Positions 10,501 to 23,400 of a stretch of 64,000 nucleotides of DNA are shown here, piece by piece; the stretch's first letter is position 1, and each line of letters opens with the position of its first letter. Position numbers and translations under genes: made by a program. The stretch lies in the NCBI GenBank assembly GCA_030278955.1, contig JAOANR010000009.1, positions 38,650,945-38,714,944 on the forward strand. Reading direction: 5' to 3'. Source of the stretch: Hygrophila difformis (lineage: Eukaryota; Streptophyta; Magnoliopsida; Lamiales; Acanthaceae). The notes beneath the pieces are model-generated. The model worked only from the letters and a program-made list of their open reading frames with translations, did not search any database and was not told the DNA's origin.

Positions 10501-10940
10501 TAAATTGCGTTTTACCTACAAACATCTTTTTATTTAAATATAATTAAAGGCTTTGAAACCCCTAACCCATGCTATGTGTTAACTTACTCAGCGCGTTTTT
10601 GCTGACCCAAACCATTTATCCCCTTTTTCTTACAGAGAATGAAGAATATGCATCATCATATGCATACTGGGAATTTTTGAGGATTACATCATGAACGGGC
10701 CTGTTTAACCCGTGTTTTGGCCATGTTGGCCCTTATACATTATTTCCGCTGCACAACTTATAAATTCCGCTGCAACTTTGATGTATTATCTTTAAATTAT
10801 ATATGAATGGGCTGTTTGAATATTTTAAATACTGAAAACCATAGCCTTGCATCTCTTTAGTGAGCTCGGAGAAACCGTGTCTTGATAGGGAGGTGTGGCG
10901 GTGGCATCCCGGCCTGGGTTACCAAATCCGGGGTGTTACA
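7557..10940 (+). repeat. E1 3' LTR
   Basis: 3384-bp copy of 544-3923. The length difference is the 4-bp GTAC insertion near 7709. It ends GGGGTGTTACA at 10940, directly before CCTAT of the E0 integrase. Confidence 0.92.
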
Positions 10941-10945
10941 CCTAT

Positions 10946-12137
10946 TAACAAAATGAGATCCACCATCACTAATGATTGCTTTAGGCACACCAAAACGAGT
11001 AAAAATTTGCTTTTTCAAAAATTTAATCACTTGTTTAGCATCATTCAACACACATGCTTCAGCTTCTACCCATTTTGACACATATTCTACAGCAACTAGA
11101 ACATATAATTTCCCATTAGATGGTGGAAATGGACCCATAAAATCAATCCCCCACAAATCAAACAACTCAACAGGCATAATTCCTTTTAAAGGCATTTCAT
11201 CTCTTTTAGTGATGTTACCAGCCCTTTGACATACGTCACATTTTTGCACAAATGATCTAGCATCCCTATAAATATTAGGCCAATATAAACCACCTTCGAG
11301 TACCTTGTGAGCTGTCCTATTCGGTCCAACATGTCCTCCTCCAAGTCCTTCATGGCAAGCCTTTAAAACTTTCTCAAAGTCTTCATCCGGGATGCATCTC
11401 CTTACGATTTGATCTGAACAAAGTCTAAACAAATAAGGTTCATCCCAAATAAAATATTTAGCATCAGTTTTAAATTTTTGTTTTTGACTATGCCATTTTA
11501 AATGATCAGGAATTACACCGCATGCCAAATAATTCACAAAATCAGCAAACCACGGATCAGAGGAAGTGTTATTAATTAAATATAAATTTTCATCAGGAAA
11601 TGCATCATTAATTAATCTTCCTTCCCCTTTTTCATGCTCAAGTCTAGATAAATGATCAGCTACAGGATTCTCATCTCCTTTTCTATCTCTAATTTCCAAG
11701 TCAAATTCCTGTAACAATAATACCCATCTAATTAACCGTGGTTTAGCATCTTTCTTTGCAAACAAATATTTAATAGCAGCATGATCAGTGTAAACTACAG
11801 TTTTTGAGCCTATCAGATATGGCCTAAACTTTTCACATGCATAAACAACAGATAAAAGCTCTTTTTCAGTAGTGGCATAATTTTTCTGTGCAGTATTTAA
11901 AGCCTGACTAGCATAATAAATAACATGAAGTTTCTTATCCTTTCGTTGACCCAATACTGCTCCAACAGCGAAGTCACTAGCATCGCTCATGATCTCAAAT
12001 GGCAAGCTCCAGTCGGGTGGCTGAATAATCGGTGCAGTTATCAATGCTTCCTTGATCCTATTGAACTCCTCAATACACTCATCTAGAAAAATCAAACTCA
12101 ACATCTTTACATAGCAGCTTAAACAGAGGTAATGCAA
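10946..12137 (-). pseudogene. E0 RNase H and integrase N-terminal part
   Basis: The native part starts near 12090 ([15 protein letters not shown]). RNase [39 protein letters not shown] and ADHLSR supply its acidic residues. Integrase: His-Cys zinc region ([10 protein letters not shown] ... CDVCQRAGN), then the core with the first Asp in WGIDFMGPF and the second in [11 protein letters not shown]. It is cut by E1 at the R of VNR. It is out of frame with the upstream RT segment (frameshift near 12100). Confidence 0.88.
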
Positions 12138-12378
12138 TTTTTGAAAAATCTTTTATGAACCTTCGATAAAATCCAGCATGTCCCAGAAAACTTCTCAAAG
12201 TTTTTAGGTTATTAGGAGGTGGAATTTTTGCAATCACTTCTACTTTAGCCCTATCAACTTCGATGCCATTTTTAGAAATTCTATGTCCTAAGACAATTCC
12301 TTCATTAACCATAAAATGACATTTTTCCCAATTAAGAACCAAATTCGATTCTTCACATCTAATCAGAACTTTTTCCAA
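12079..12378 (-). pseudogene. E0 reverse transcriptase C-terminal part
   Basis: After a TAG at ~12388 the same frame continues as LINLEKVLIRCEESNLVLNWEKCHFMVNEGIVLGH and ...[30 protein letters not shown], the thumb/connection part of Ty3/Gypsy RT. The frame is lost near 12100 and resumes in the neighbouring frame. Confidence 0.85.
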
Positions 12379-12387
12379 GTTAATTAA

Positions 12388-15300
12388 CTATTTTTCAAAA
12401 TCAGACCCGAATACAGAAAAATCATCCATAAATACCTCAATGCATGTCTCAATTAAATCAGAAAATATAGACATCACGCATCTTTGAAATGTAGCTGGAG
12501 CATTACACAAACCAAATGGCATTCTCCTATATGCAAATGTACCGTAAGGACATGTAAAAGTAGTTTTATCTTGATCCTCAGGTGCAATTGGAACTTGATT
12601 ATAACCAGAATAGCCATCTAAAAAGCAATAAAATTCATGACCAGCTAAACGCTCTAGCATTTGATCAATAAAAGGCAATGGAAAATGATCTTTCCTAGTT
12701 TTATCATTCAATCTCCTATAATCAATGCAAACACGCCATCCAGTAGTAGGTCTAGTAGGTACTAATTCACCATTTTCATTTCTAATTACAGTCATACCTC
12801 CTTTCTTAGGCACTACTTGTACTGGACTCACCCACTGACTATCAGAAATAGGATAGATAATACCTGCATCGAGTAGTTTAATCACCTCTGCTCTTACAGC
12901 TTCTTGTAGATGTGGATTCAATCTCCTTTGGGGCTGTCTAACTGGCTTGTCATCCTCCTCCATGTAAATCCGATGTGTGCACAGTGCTGGACTCAGTCCC
13001 TTGATGTCAGCTATTGTCCAACCTATTGCTCTAACATGCTTACTCAACACTTGGGTTAATGCAGTTAATTGATCATCATTTAATTTATTACTTGCAATAA
13101 CAGGTAAAGTGTCATTCTCACCATGAAAAACATACCTCAAGTGTGATGGCAGCTCCTTCAATGTCAATGTAGGTGGCTTTTCAACAGACGAGACTAACTT
13201 GGATTCTTCGATTGCACATGTTACTTGCACAGGTAATCCTCCCTCACACTTACTTTCAGCTAAGTCTTCACAACTCTCCACTAACTGCTCAAATTTCCTA
13301 TAGGGATCGTGTCTAGCAAAGAACTCTCTCTCAATCACCTCATCCTCCTGATAGATAGCTGTGACTCTATTACACGGGTAGGTGTCAGAACTAGCGTGTT
13401 GTGTTTTAGTTGTCTTAGAAATGTCAAACGACACTTGTTCATTACCTACTTTAAGTGTAATTTTACCATCATCCATGTCTACCATAGCCCTACCAGTTTG
13501 AAGAAATGGTCTACCTAAAATCAGAGGGATATCAATGTCCTTTTCCATATCAAGAACAACAAAATCAACAGGGAAAATGAAGCTCTCTAATTGAACAGGA
13601 ACATCTTCTACAATGCCTAAAGGAGTTCTAATGGATCTATCAGCAAGCTGTAGCTGCATCCTAGTAGGCTTCACAACTCCTACTCCTAGTTCTCTAAAGA
13701 CATGTAGAGGCATCAGATTAATACTGGACCCGAGATCACACAAAGCTTTGTTGAATTCTTTAGTGACAATAATGCACGGAATAGTATAACTCCCAGGATC
13801 TTTTTGTTTAATAGGTTGCCTTCTTTGTAAGATTGCGCTGCATTCCCCTGTAAGTGTCACTTTCTCTTCATCATCAACACTCCTCTTCTTTGATAGAATT
13901 TCTTTTAAAAATTTAGCATAAACGGGCATTTGTGCTATAGCATCAGAAAAAGGAATATCAATTCTTAAATTCTTAAAGACTTCTAAGAATTTAGCATAAT
14001 CTTTATCTTCCTTTGCCTTTTTAAGACGCTGTGGGTAAGGGATGGGTGGCTGATATGGTTTGACTGGTACAGTAGGTCTTCCCTTATCCTTACTCCTATC
14101 AATACTAACTCTCTCACTCTCCTTAGGCTCCTCAGAATCCTTCTGCTGACTTTCTTTCTCTGCATCCTCACCTTGATCGTCTACAGTATCAGCTGAAACC
14201 TCTGGATCATCTAAGGTAGGGTAAGGATTAGGTAATTCCTTTTTATTCCTTAAAGTGATTGCTTTACATTGCTCTTTTGGATTAGGATCAGGCATGCTTG
14301 GTAGTGTTCCTTGCTGTCTATTTGAAGTGTCCCTAGCAATTTGACCAACTTGTACTTCTAGATTTCTCATTGAGGCTTGCATTTGCTGAATTGTTTGTTG
14401 TTGAGACACGATTGTGCTCATTAACTCTTTTAAATTAACTTCATCACTTACTTGATTTTGTTGCAGCTGTTGTTGAGGTTGAAAGTTCCTAGGCGGTTGG
14501 TTAGGGTAGAAAGGTTGATTCTGATTTCGGTTTTGATTATAGTTTTGATTCTGATTTTGATTTTGGTTTTGAAAGTTTTGATTTTGATTTGGGTAATTTT
14601 GATTTTGGTTCTGTGGATAAGATTGACGGTTGTTTTGTGGATAAGTGTTTTGTTGGAATTGAGAATTTTGATTAGGGTAGAAATTTTGGTTTTGAGGTCG
14701 GTTTTGGTTGTAATTTTGCTGCCTATTTCCCATGTAATTCACATCTTCCACTTGCTCCTCAGTGCTCTCACACTGCATAGTCTCTTGAAGTCCTTGATCA
14801 AGCAAGTGACAAGCTGATGACTCGTGAGGTCCATGACAAATACCGCATCTCACAACTTTAGCTTGACCTTTCTTAAGCGTAGAAACTTCCCTCATCAAAG
14901 CATCTAACTTAGAATCTATAGCAACTGCCTTTTCTACCTCATAGATTCCCCCTTTTGTTTTATTTCTAGCATTTTTCTTACCAGGAAATTTTTTCATATT
15001 AGAAATCTTTTTCTCAATTATTTCCTTAGCTCTAGAAGGTCCTATAGATAGAAAAGAATCTCCAGCCGCTGCATCCAACAAGTTCCTCCAATGATCAATC
15101 AACCCATTGTAGAAGAAGTGCATCTGCTGCCAATCTTCAAAACCATGATTCGGGCATCTTGCCAGTAAAGTGTTATATCTATCCCATGCTTCAAGTAAAG
15201 TTTCACCCTCATCTTGCACAAATTCTTTGATTTTTTCTTGCAATTCAATAACCTTAGATGGTGGGAAAAATTGTTCTAAGAAAGCTTCTAACATTTTATC

Positions 15301-15888
15301 CCAAGTAGTGACATCCCTTAATTGAAGTGAGTTGTACCAAGTTTTAGCCTTATCTCTGAGTGAAAACGAGAACAATCTCAACTTAATTTCATCACTAGTA
15401 ACACCATTTATTTTCACTGTGTCACAATAGTTCAGAAAGTTTCTTATGTGTTCTACAGCATCATTCGTAGGTGATCCATTATATTGATTAGCCTGAACCA
15501 TAGTGATTAGTGCAGGCTGAAGGGTAAAGCTTAAAGCATCTACATCAGGCCTAGGAGTTCTATTAAGCAGATTTCCACTAGTTCCTTGTAAGTGTTCTTC
15601 AATGGTCATTTCAGCTTGATCATCGTGCTCCAAATCACCACCGTTACCTCCGTTATTACCCTGATTATCATTATCATTTGCTGCCATGTTTAACCTATTG
15701 AACTGAGCAACTAATTGATTAGTTAGATTTGTCGAAACTCCAGTCGTTGGAGAATAGTTTTCTTCATCAGAGGATGAATTAATTAAAATTTCCAACTGAG
15801 CTGGTCTCCTACGTTTTCCTAATCTAATAGCTCTAAGAGTACGCTCAATTTCAGGATCATAAGCTATTTCTGCTTGTTTGCTTCGCAC
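12388..15888 (-). pseudogene. E0 gag-protease-RT (Athila-type)
   Basis: 1166 aa. Gag: core around residues 135-300 (YCDTVKINGV, LFSFSLRDKAKTWYNSL, FFPPSKVIELQEKI). A Cys-His zinc motif follows (RCGICHGPHESSACH, ~350). Next is a low-complexity Asn/Gln-rich linker (~390-480), which comes from TTTTGATT-type codon repeats. Protease: CDLGSSINLMPLHVF with DLGSS in place of DTG/DSG. RT: CIDYRRLNDKTRKDHFPLPFIDQML, FLDGYSGYNQ, MPFGLCNAPATFQRC and FMDDFSVFG. A TAG ends the frame just after FMDD, so pol is broken. The Met at 15888 has only a short AT-rich leader upstream. Confidence 0.9.
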
Positions 15889-15994
15889 TGCAAATATTAA
15901 ATAAAATAAAGTAAAATAAGTAACAGTTAAATTAATATTTAACTTAATAAATTTAAATTAATAAACTAAAAACAATTAAAAATTCACAACAAAT
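15889..15994 (-). other. E0 leader between primer site and gag
   Basis: AT-rich, about 105 bp, no gene seen. Confidence 0.6.
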
Positions 15995-16012
15995 TCCCCG
16001 GCAACGGCGCCA
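15995..16012 (-). promoter_or_regulatory. E0 primer binding site (tRNA-Asp)
   Basis: On the minus strand TGGCGCCGTTGCCGGGGA is an 18-nt complement to the 3' end of plant tRNA-Asp. This is the usual primer of Athila-type elements. It lies 6 nt from the LTR end. Confidence 0.9.
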
Positions 16013-16018
16013 AAAACT

Positions 16019-18136
16019 TGATGGGTGATTTTCACCACTCATATTTTACCACAAGCGGATGGTTGTCATCAAGTAATAAAAACCGGTGAATACCGGGTCG
16101 AATCCACAGGGAATTTCAGAATATTATTTCATTCCGGAGAAATTTTAATTGTTCTTAAGTTCATTAATTATATTTAATATATTTAAAAAGATTTGTTTAA
16201 TTCTAATGGTGATTTAAATTTAAAAAACAGTGACAGTAAATTAAAATAAAGCAAATTAAAGTTTTAATTGATAAAAATACTAATGGGAGTTGCTTGTAAT
16301 ATTTTAAATATTGCCATCTTTATTATAAAATAGAAATTGTGTAATAATTTGACATTTCCCAATGTTCTAAAAATCAATTTCTTAAACTTAAATATTTTTA
16401 TAAAGATTAAAAATATAATAATCTACTAAAAATTCCAAATTATGCTTAAACGGACTTCATGGAAGCTGATTAGATTATCTAACATTTTGCAATCATTATT
16501 CTAGGCCTAAATTTGAGTCTTTCCCAAGCTTACAAATTTTCCTATAGCAATTAAAAGGCACTTTTCATTTCTCAAATCATTGTGCACATGCTAGAATCCA
16601 TTTATAATATAATTTATTCCCAATTTCGGTACTAAAATATTAATTCTACTTTTTATCTCCCGATTTAGCAAAGCAGAATTTATGGAATTAGATTCTAACA
16701 TTTAATTATGCAAAACAGTGTAAATAATCTAACAATTATGGTAAAATAATAATAAAACATGGTAAACTGGATTTAATTAATATTATTAAAATGCAGATAA
16801 ATTAGAATGAATGCCAGATTACTAAAAATAGTGAACACAGATTGATCGATCATCTTTAATTTTGCAGATTGGCAAATTCAACATCAGATTGATTTTAGCA
16901 GTAGACAAAATCGGTCAATACACTATTCTTCCCAATCATTATTTTATCAAAAATTACTGGTATTAACATCGATCAATTCAGATTTGCCAATTTAAACAGA
17001 TTATGTCTGAAAATACCAAATTCATGAGAATATACAGATTATCGATCTTTCTCATCCTAAACAGTAATCATAATTCATTCTTTAACATCTTAACACATAA
17101 ATCCAGATTAGCATAAAAACATCGATCATTAAATTACTTCCATAAAAGATAGGTTCATACTTCAAAAGTGATTCTGAACTCCCGTTCTAGATCACTCCTA
17201 ACACGAACATTATAGAAATCCGTCTACAAATTCGAAACATAACAGTAGATTACATTTAGAGGCAAATTCATAACATTACAAAGCAAGAAAAAGAAAGGCA
17301 ACACCTAGAATAGGAAGAACACGCCCAGAACAGCGTTCTTGATGCATTCCTCCTGCATGATTTTGTGTTTCCGGCCTTCTTCTCCCATTAGCTGATGTTT
17401 CCCAGAGAGTATTGTTCGAAAAAATGAGTCTGGTCTTTGAAAAATGAAAAAAAACGGTGTTTAAAACCGAGTTCGGGAGGTTAAGAAACTGCTCAACCGC
17501 GACGTCGGCGCATAAACTGGCGCTCAGAGAGGGTTTTAGGCGCCACCAAGTAGAACTGGCGCATACGCTGATTTTCCGAATTTTCCAAAACGGCGCAAAA
17601 AGTGGCGCTCCAAGGTGGTTTCAGGCGCCGCCAAGAAGAAGCGGTGCATTCTGACAATTTCCTAAAATTTGACAATCGGCGCAAAAAGTGGCGCTGGAAT
17701 GGCATTTTATGCGCCGCCAAGAAGAGATGGCGCATCCTGAAGCTTTTTCCATCCGAAATTTTCCCAAGTGTTGAAGTGGCGCATAAAATGGCGCTGGAGA
17801 GCATTTTTATGCGCCGCCATGCTTATGTGGCGCATTCTGGAGCCTTCCAGTGTTGAAAATTCCAAATTTTGCGTCCTTTGACCTCCGAACATCTTCTTTC
17901 TTCCTTTTAATGCCTGAAACATCATTGCAATGTCTTAGAATTGCCAAAGTCTTATTAAAAAGCATAAAACAAGGTAAATTGAACTCAAATAAGCTCAATT
18001 TAATCAGTCTTATTAATATTTACACATCACATGAAATGTACACTAAAAAGCAGTAAAATAGGATCACATGCATGCAATTTAAGTCCATTTTGTCATAATT
18101 TAAGCTTATTTAAATGTGGTTTCACATGGTGCATCA
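16019..18136 (-). repeat. E0 5' LTR
   Basis: 2118 bp, reading TGATGCACCATG ... AATCACCCATCA on the minus strand. The boundary is set by the primer site on one side and by the break into E5 LTR sequence on the other. AT-rich except for a GGCGC repeat array (17507-17850). No protein-coding content; the partner LTR is outside the window. Confidence 0.8.
17507..17850 (-). repeat. Degenerate tandem repeat with GGCGC/GCGCC arms in the E0 LTR
   Basis: Four units begin near 17507, 17592, 17678 and 17778 (period ~85-100 bp). Each has GGCGCAWAAA, TGGCGCT, then GCGCC(G/A)CC and TGGYGCAT. The GGCGC and GCGCC arms can pair. Units differ by many point changes, so the array is old or diverging. Confidence 0.75.
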
Positions 18137-18837
18137 GTCGTCGCCGGAATACTCGCCGGAAAGTGGAGTCGAAGAGATTTTGGCTTGGAGAGGAAGAATA
18201 AGAGTGTAGGGACTTTTGCTTTCTGTGTAAATGGGGGTGAGGGCATCCCTATCTGTTCTTAAGCCTTTCCCAAGGCTGGGATCCGTTTACCATCGAAGGG
18301 AATGTTAATTTAGGCAAGAAAATCGCCATGGAAGGAAAGTTTACACGTTCTGCACCTCTGGCGCGGTGGTGGCGCGCACATAGAGCTTTGCCCGCGCGGA
18401 GCACGCGCGACCAGTCCTGGGGCGCGTTGCCTCCTTCCGCGCGGTGGCCGCGCGGCGGCGCGCGGCGAGCGCGTGCCGGCCGGACCGGCCGGTTCGGCGG
18501 TCCGCGTGGTTCGTCGGGTCTTTTCTTCTTTTCTCTATCGGTTTTCTACCCTCTACGTGTTAGCTCAACTCCTCGGGTCGTTTTCGGTTCGAAATCTTTA
18601 CCTTAAACTTGGTACGCGTTCGGGCTTAACGCTCGTAACATTTCCGTGCCCTAATTAGTCTAGTTAAATTAGTTCCAATTCCTCCTAACGTTTTTGTGAT
18701 TGATCTTGTGATTTATTTTGTGATTTAATTTGTGACTGAACTTAGAATTTAGTTCCAAGCTGCCTACGTACCCTGTGAAGGGATCAAGTCATGACGTAGT
18801 TCAAAAGAATTTAAATTTGTTTTTCTCGGGTGTTACA
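18137..18837 (-). repeat. E5: partial LTR of an older chromovirus-like element, split by E0
   Basis: On the minus strand it starts TGTAACACCCGAG (18837). It contains the TACGTAGG..CTTGATCCCT-type motif (18760-18802), then a very GC-rich block with CCGGCCGGACCGGCCGG (18477-18493), then sequence resembling the E1/E3 leader (CTCGCCGGAAAGT..). It is cut at 18136 by the E0 LTR. The rest of E5 should lie beyond the left window edge. Confidence 0.65.
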
Positions 18838-18982
18838 CCCATACCGTTACCGTACCGTTTTTTTCGGCATTCCTAAATTTCGGTATACCTAAATTTCGGC
18901 ATACCTAAATTTCGATATTTTTCGGTAATTTTCGATACGGTAAGCTCGGCATACCGAGTTTCGGTAATTTTTTCCACCCCTA
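18838..18982 (-). mobile_element. Terminal fragment of a hAT-type DNA transposon
   Basis: On the minus strand it begins CTAGGGGTGGAAAAAATTACC. It is filled with short repeats of ACCGAAA, CGGTA and CGGTACGGTAACGG, the subterminal pattern of plant hAT elements. Truncated on its left side, where E5 abuts. Confidence 0.55.
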
Positions 18983-19636
18983 GCTGTACTTATGCAGAGG
19001 TCGGTGGAAGTCGGCTTTGTTTTAATTTCTCTGCTGTTTTATTGCTTTACTAAGCCTTATTGGATCTTTATCTTGTGGTCCCTTTGTTTTCTTTATCGAA
19101 CTCATTTGTGAAGGTATGATTCTGGTGTCCGCGTTGTACAGTTTATCATCAATCTACTGCAAAGGTATATATCCTTTGAGTGTTTTAGCTTTTGTCTTTT
19201 TGGAGACTGCTGATGAAATTTAAGCATTTGTTTGGGGTTTTTTATATGATTATAGTAGGAAATTTTGATTTATACCCATTGAGTGTTGTTTCTAACTTTA
19301 GCTGCTACTTATTGATCTCAAATGACCATAGATAATTTTTTAAAAAAGTTATATTTATTTAGAGTTTTTATTTTTTATTTTTTTTCAAGCTTGCATTTGT
19401 TTTTTCTTTCCCATTTTAGTTAATCCATAACACATAATCTGTAACACATGGGCCCAAGCAGCATATCTTATTTAATTCATGTTCATCAATTCTAACACAT
19501 ATTTTCTATAAGGATGTTGAACCTTAGTCTTTTGAACGAAATACATTCTAGAATCTTGAGTAATGTGGTGCATAAATCATTTCTTTGCCTTGTTATGTAT
19601 GTTACGAGACTTAACAGGAAAAATGTGCAGCATATT
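18983..19636. other. Flanking DNA before the nested block, no gene seen
   Basis: AT-rich, intron- or intergenic-like sequence that resumes at 47986 after the nested block. ATATT at 19632-19636 is the left target duplication of E2. No coding signal. Confidence 0.6.
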
Positions 19637-20404
19637 TGTAACACCCCGGTTTTTGGTCACCCAGGTCGGGATGTCACCGCCACATCTCCCTAGTAAGACA
19701 CGGTTTCTCCGAGCTTGCTAAGGAGATGCAAGGCTATGGTTTTTCAGAATTTAAAACATTCAAACAGCCCATTTATATATAATTTAAAAATTAATACATC
19801 AAAGTTGCAGCGGAAAATAATATTTACATAAGAACAATGCAGCGGAATTTAAATATAGCCAACACGGCCAGAATACGGGTTAAACAGGCCCGTTCATGCA
19901 ATTTCTAGTCTAACGTAACATTTAAAAATAAATTGTTTCCCCAAACTTCCCATGAATGCATATGATGATGCATATTCTTCAGCTCTGAAATAAACAGGGA
20001 AATAAAAATGGTTTGGTCAGCACTACGTGTGATTGTGAGGTTTCAAAGCCTTTAATTAAATAAAAAAAACATGTGCATAATATCCATGATTTAATTTATC
20101 CAACTAATAATAATTTAATTGCGTATTTTAAAAGACAAGGGTTTCCATAAGATCATAATTCAACAACATGATAAAATAATCGCAAGACATAATTTAAAGG
20201 CATAATTTAAATAAGGAAACTATTTAAGTATTTCAGGATTTCACTATCCCTCTTTTATTCGATATAATCTAGTATAATTTATTCTTGGGGAATCGAACCC
20301 GCAAGAAAACAAACAATCGCCCTTGGGAAATCGAACCCGCAAGAACTCACATACATCCTAGGGAATCGAACCCGTAGGAATCAACACATATTCTGGGGAA
20401 TCGA
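19637..20404 (-). repeat. E2 LTR1, piece 1
   Basis: Begins TGTAACACCCCGGTTTTTGG like 40361 and 45221, and is collinear with 40361-41148. It is broken inside a GGGAATCGAACCC repeat by E3, with target duplication ATCGA (20400-20404). Confidence 0.9.
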
Positions 20405-23400
20405 TGTAACACCCCGGTTTTGGTAACCCAGGCCGGGATGCCACCGCCGCACCCCCCTAGCAAGACACGGTTTCTCCGAGCTCACTAAAGAGATGCAAGA
20501 CTATGGTTTTTCAGAATTTAAAATATTCAAACAGCCCATTCATAAATAATTTTAAAATAATACATCAGAGTTGCAGCGGAAATTTTATTTGTGCAGCGGA
20601 AATAATGTATAAGGGCCAACATGGCCAAAACACGGGTTAAACAGGCCCGTTCATGATGTAATCCCCAAAAATTCCCAGTATGCATATGATGATGCATATT
20701 CTTCATTCTCTGTAAGAAAAAGGGGATAAATGGTTTGGGTCAGCAAAAACGCGCTGAGTAAGTTAACACATTGCATGGGTTAGGGGTTTCAAAGCCTTTA
20801 GTTAAATTTAATAAAAACATTTCTTGTAGGTAATGATTTGCAAGGCATAGCTAAACAAATACTTAAAAATATTAGATATTTTGTTCTCCCGTTACATAAC
20901 CATTTCAACAATATATCAGATAGCCGGTGATCCGGCGGCCGCAGCCAATATCGATTGTAACAGTTAGCCGGTGATCCGGCGGCCGCAGCCAATTTCAATA
21001 GTAACAGTTAGCCGGTGATCCGGCGGCCTCAGCCAATATCAATAGTATCATTTCTCAAAATATTTTTCGTTTCTTTTATAGTTCACCATTCACCAGGGCT
21101 CTTGTGACCGCAATCCTCATAACCAATATTTTTCGCAGGAAACATTCAATCGCCCTTGGGGAATCTAACCCGCAAGAACTCAATACATCCTGGGGAATCT
21201 AACCCGCAGGAAAACATACAATCGCCATTGGGGAATCTAACCCGCAAGAACTCAAATACATCATTGGGAATCAAACCCGCATGAATCATATTGATAACGT
21301 CAAACTTGGTCACAAGTCCTCAATGTTTCAAAAGAATTCTTTTAAAGAAAATGTTTTCATTTGGTGTAACGGGATTTTTCAAAAATATAGCTTTATCGTA
21401 ATTCCAACGTCTCGATCGTTGTTTAAAAGATTTCAAAAATCGATCGATGTCACAGTTTGCGCCTTTTTGGTTTAAAAATCCATTTCTTAGGCGATTGATT
21501 TGAAATTTGTACAGTAGCTCAAAAACATCCCAATGAACAACTTTTGTGTTTTAAGTTTTTCGGAAAAACGATGGGAAGCATGTCAAAAATCAAGTTTTCT
21601 ACTCAAATAGTATGCTGTCAGGATTCAGGTTTGTCAACGTTAAAAGATTCGACTTTCTATCACATCAAATGGACTCCAAAAATTCTGAAATTGTACAGAG
21701 ACATACTAGACTTGATTTCCAACAACTTTTGTTTAGATCATGAAGATTGATTCGGACTAGAAGTGATAGGAATAAGCTCCTCAAGATTGGATATGAAATC
21801 TGTCATCCTTTGACAATTCTTAAAAACGCAGAATATGTTCGATACGATTTGGGGTATCAAAACTTGATGAAAATCTTTGAAATTTTTACACAATATAGCT
21901 CATGATCTTTGGATCAAAATCTTAGTTTTGAGTTTTCAGGTTTGAACACTCGAAGTAATAGAAATATGCTCATCAAGTTTGGTTAAGAAATCTGTCAAGG
22001 TTCTTGACATTGGTTCTAACGCAGATTGGATCGGCTCGAGTTCGGAGGTCCAAATCTCAACGAAAAATTCTAAAAACTTACAGAAATGTTCTAAACTCAT
22101 AGATCTACAATTCTTATGTTCATCTCCAATCCTAGATCGGTCTAGATCTAAGGTAAAAATAACCAACAAGTTCGAACGAAAATTCTGTCAAAGTTCTAAG
22201 ATCCAGATTTAATACTCTTCGGTTTTGGGTCGGTTTCAGGTTTTAAAACAACATGAAAAATTCTGAAATTTTTACAGAAGCTAAATCAAAGTCTTAGGAA
22301 CACTTTTCATGTTTTGAGTTTTATTGTTTGAGCAGCTTTAGAGGTTCGAAAAATTCATACGAAAACGCTGCGTTGAGGGTTTCTCTTGTTGACAGATTTT
22401 TATTAATTTTCTTGAGTTGAATCTCTATGTTTGGTTGCATTTTAAGTCACCCAAAACCATAGTAAGGTTAACTTACAGTGGGGATGATGTCTAGGAAGTC
22501 ACGGGGTCGTCCGGAATCCACGGGATGTCACGAACGAATCTCTTCCACCCGATTTATTCTTCCCTTGGCTCCGATTTGTGTTTGAATACGAAGATTCGTA
22601 AGTTAGGATGATGTTTATGATCTTAAAATCATAAGGAAACTTGAATAACATCTTACCAACAATCCAAAGCCTGCAATCCTTGATCTACACACTTCCTTGG
22701 TTGGATTTGGTTGCCGGAAACTCGTCGGAAAGTCGCCGGAAGTTCGTCGGAAGAGTGTTTGGCTTTGGGAGAGTTTTGGGAGAGTTTTGGGGTGAATGAT
22801 TGATGAAATGGCTGACAAATGGGGATAGGATTGATTACATAACGTCCAAAAAGATGCTACACCCGTGATAGATCGAGATTCCTCACTTGGGCCCCGAAAA
22901 TTGGCGAGAAAGTCACCAAAACGCGACAAACGCAGCTGCTGCTGCAACGGCGCGCTGTTGGCGCGCTAAACATGGGAAAAGCGCGCGGGGTGCGCGCCGG
23001 CCTCGGCTGGGCTGCGGTCCGTGCCGGGCCGTGCGATCCGTCGGGCCTTTTCTCCTCTCTTTCGGACTTCTATCCTCCTACGTTTTCGGCCTCGATTTTT
23101 CGGGTCATTCTCGGTCATAAATCCTTATCTTAAGTTTATCTTGACTCAAATGAATTTCATGTTTGAGATCTTAAGTCCGTCGGTCTCGAGTTCGTCGGCT
23201 TCCAATTCGTCGTCTTTTGATTCCCGTGCAATAACTTGTATCGTTAAATTTCTTCCGACTTCACGGGTTCTTGGAATTAAAATTCTTTCCCTTATTGAAT
23301 TTATTTCCAATTATTTTGACTCAATTCATGGAATGTCTTCGGGCTTCCTTTCCCTCTTTTATTCCATTTTGAATTTAAATCTATCGGCGTTTATTTCCGA

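Larger units (their letters stand above)
544..10940 (+). mobile_element. E1: non-autonomous large-LTR retrotransposon with an antisense gene
   Basis: Two near-identical LTRs (544-3923 and 7557-10940) with TG..CA ends, an initiator-Met primer site 3 nt after the 5' LTR and a polypurine tract before the 3' LTR define a plus-strand element. It is flanked by CATAT (539-543) and CCTAT (10941-10945), a 5-bp target duplication with one mismatch, inside the E0 integrase. The internal part is only 3.6 kb. It lacks gag, protease, RT and RNase H; only a decayed chromovirus integrase tail remains. LTR and leader are related to E3, so E1 looks like a derivative of that family. Near-identical LTRs point to a recent insertion. 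Confidence 0.9.
1..18136 (-). mobile_element. E0: Athila-type Ty3/Gypsy element, 5' LTR to mid-integrase, interrupted by E1
   Basis: On the minus strand the order is 5' LTR (18136-16019), tRNA-Asp primer site, leader, gag-protease-RT-RNase H-integrase, running off the left window edge. The env-like region and 3' LTR are outside the window. The RT catalytic motif FMDDFSVFG, the protease motif DLGSS and the tRNA-Asp primer fit the Athila lineage of plant Ty3/Gypsy. It is dead: an in-frame TAG and a frameshift in RT, plus the 10.4-kb insertion of E1 in the integrase. Confidence 0.85.

Noticed and set aside
14452..14817. Leu/Ile/Val-rich plus-strand frame
   Set aside because: Antisense of the Asn/Gln-rich linker in E0 Gag; low-complexity artefact, not a membrane protein.
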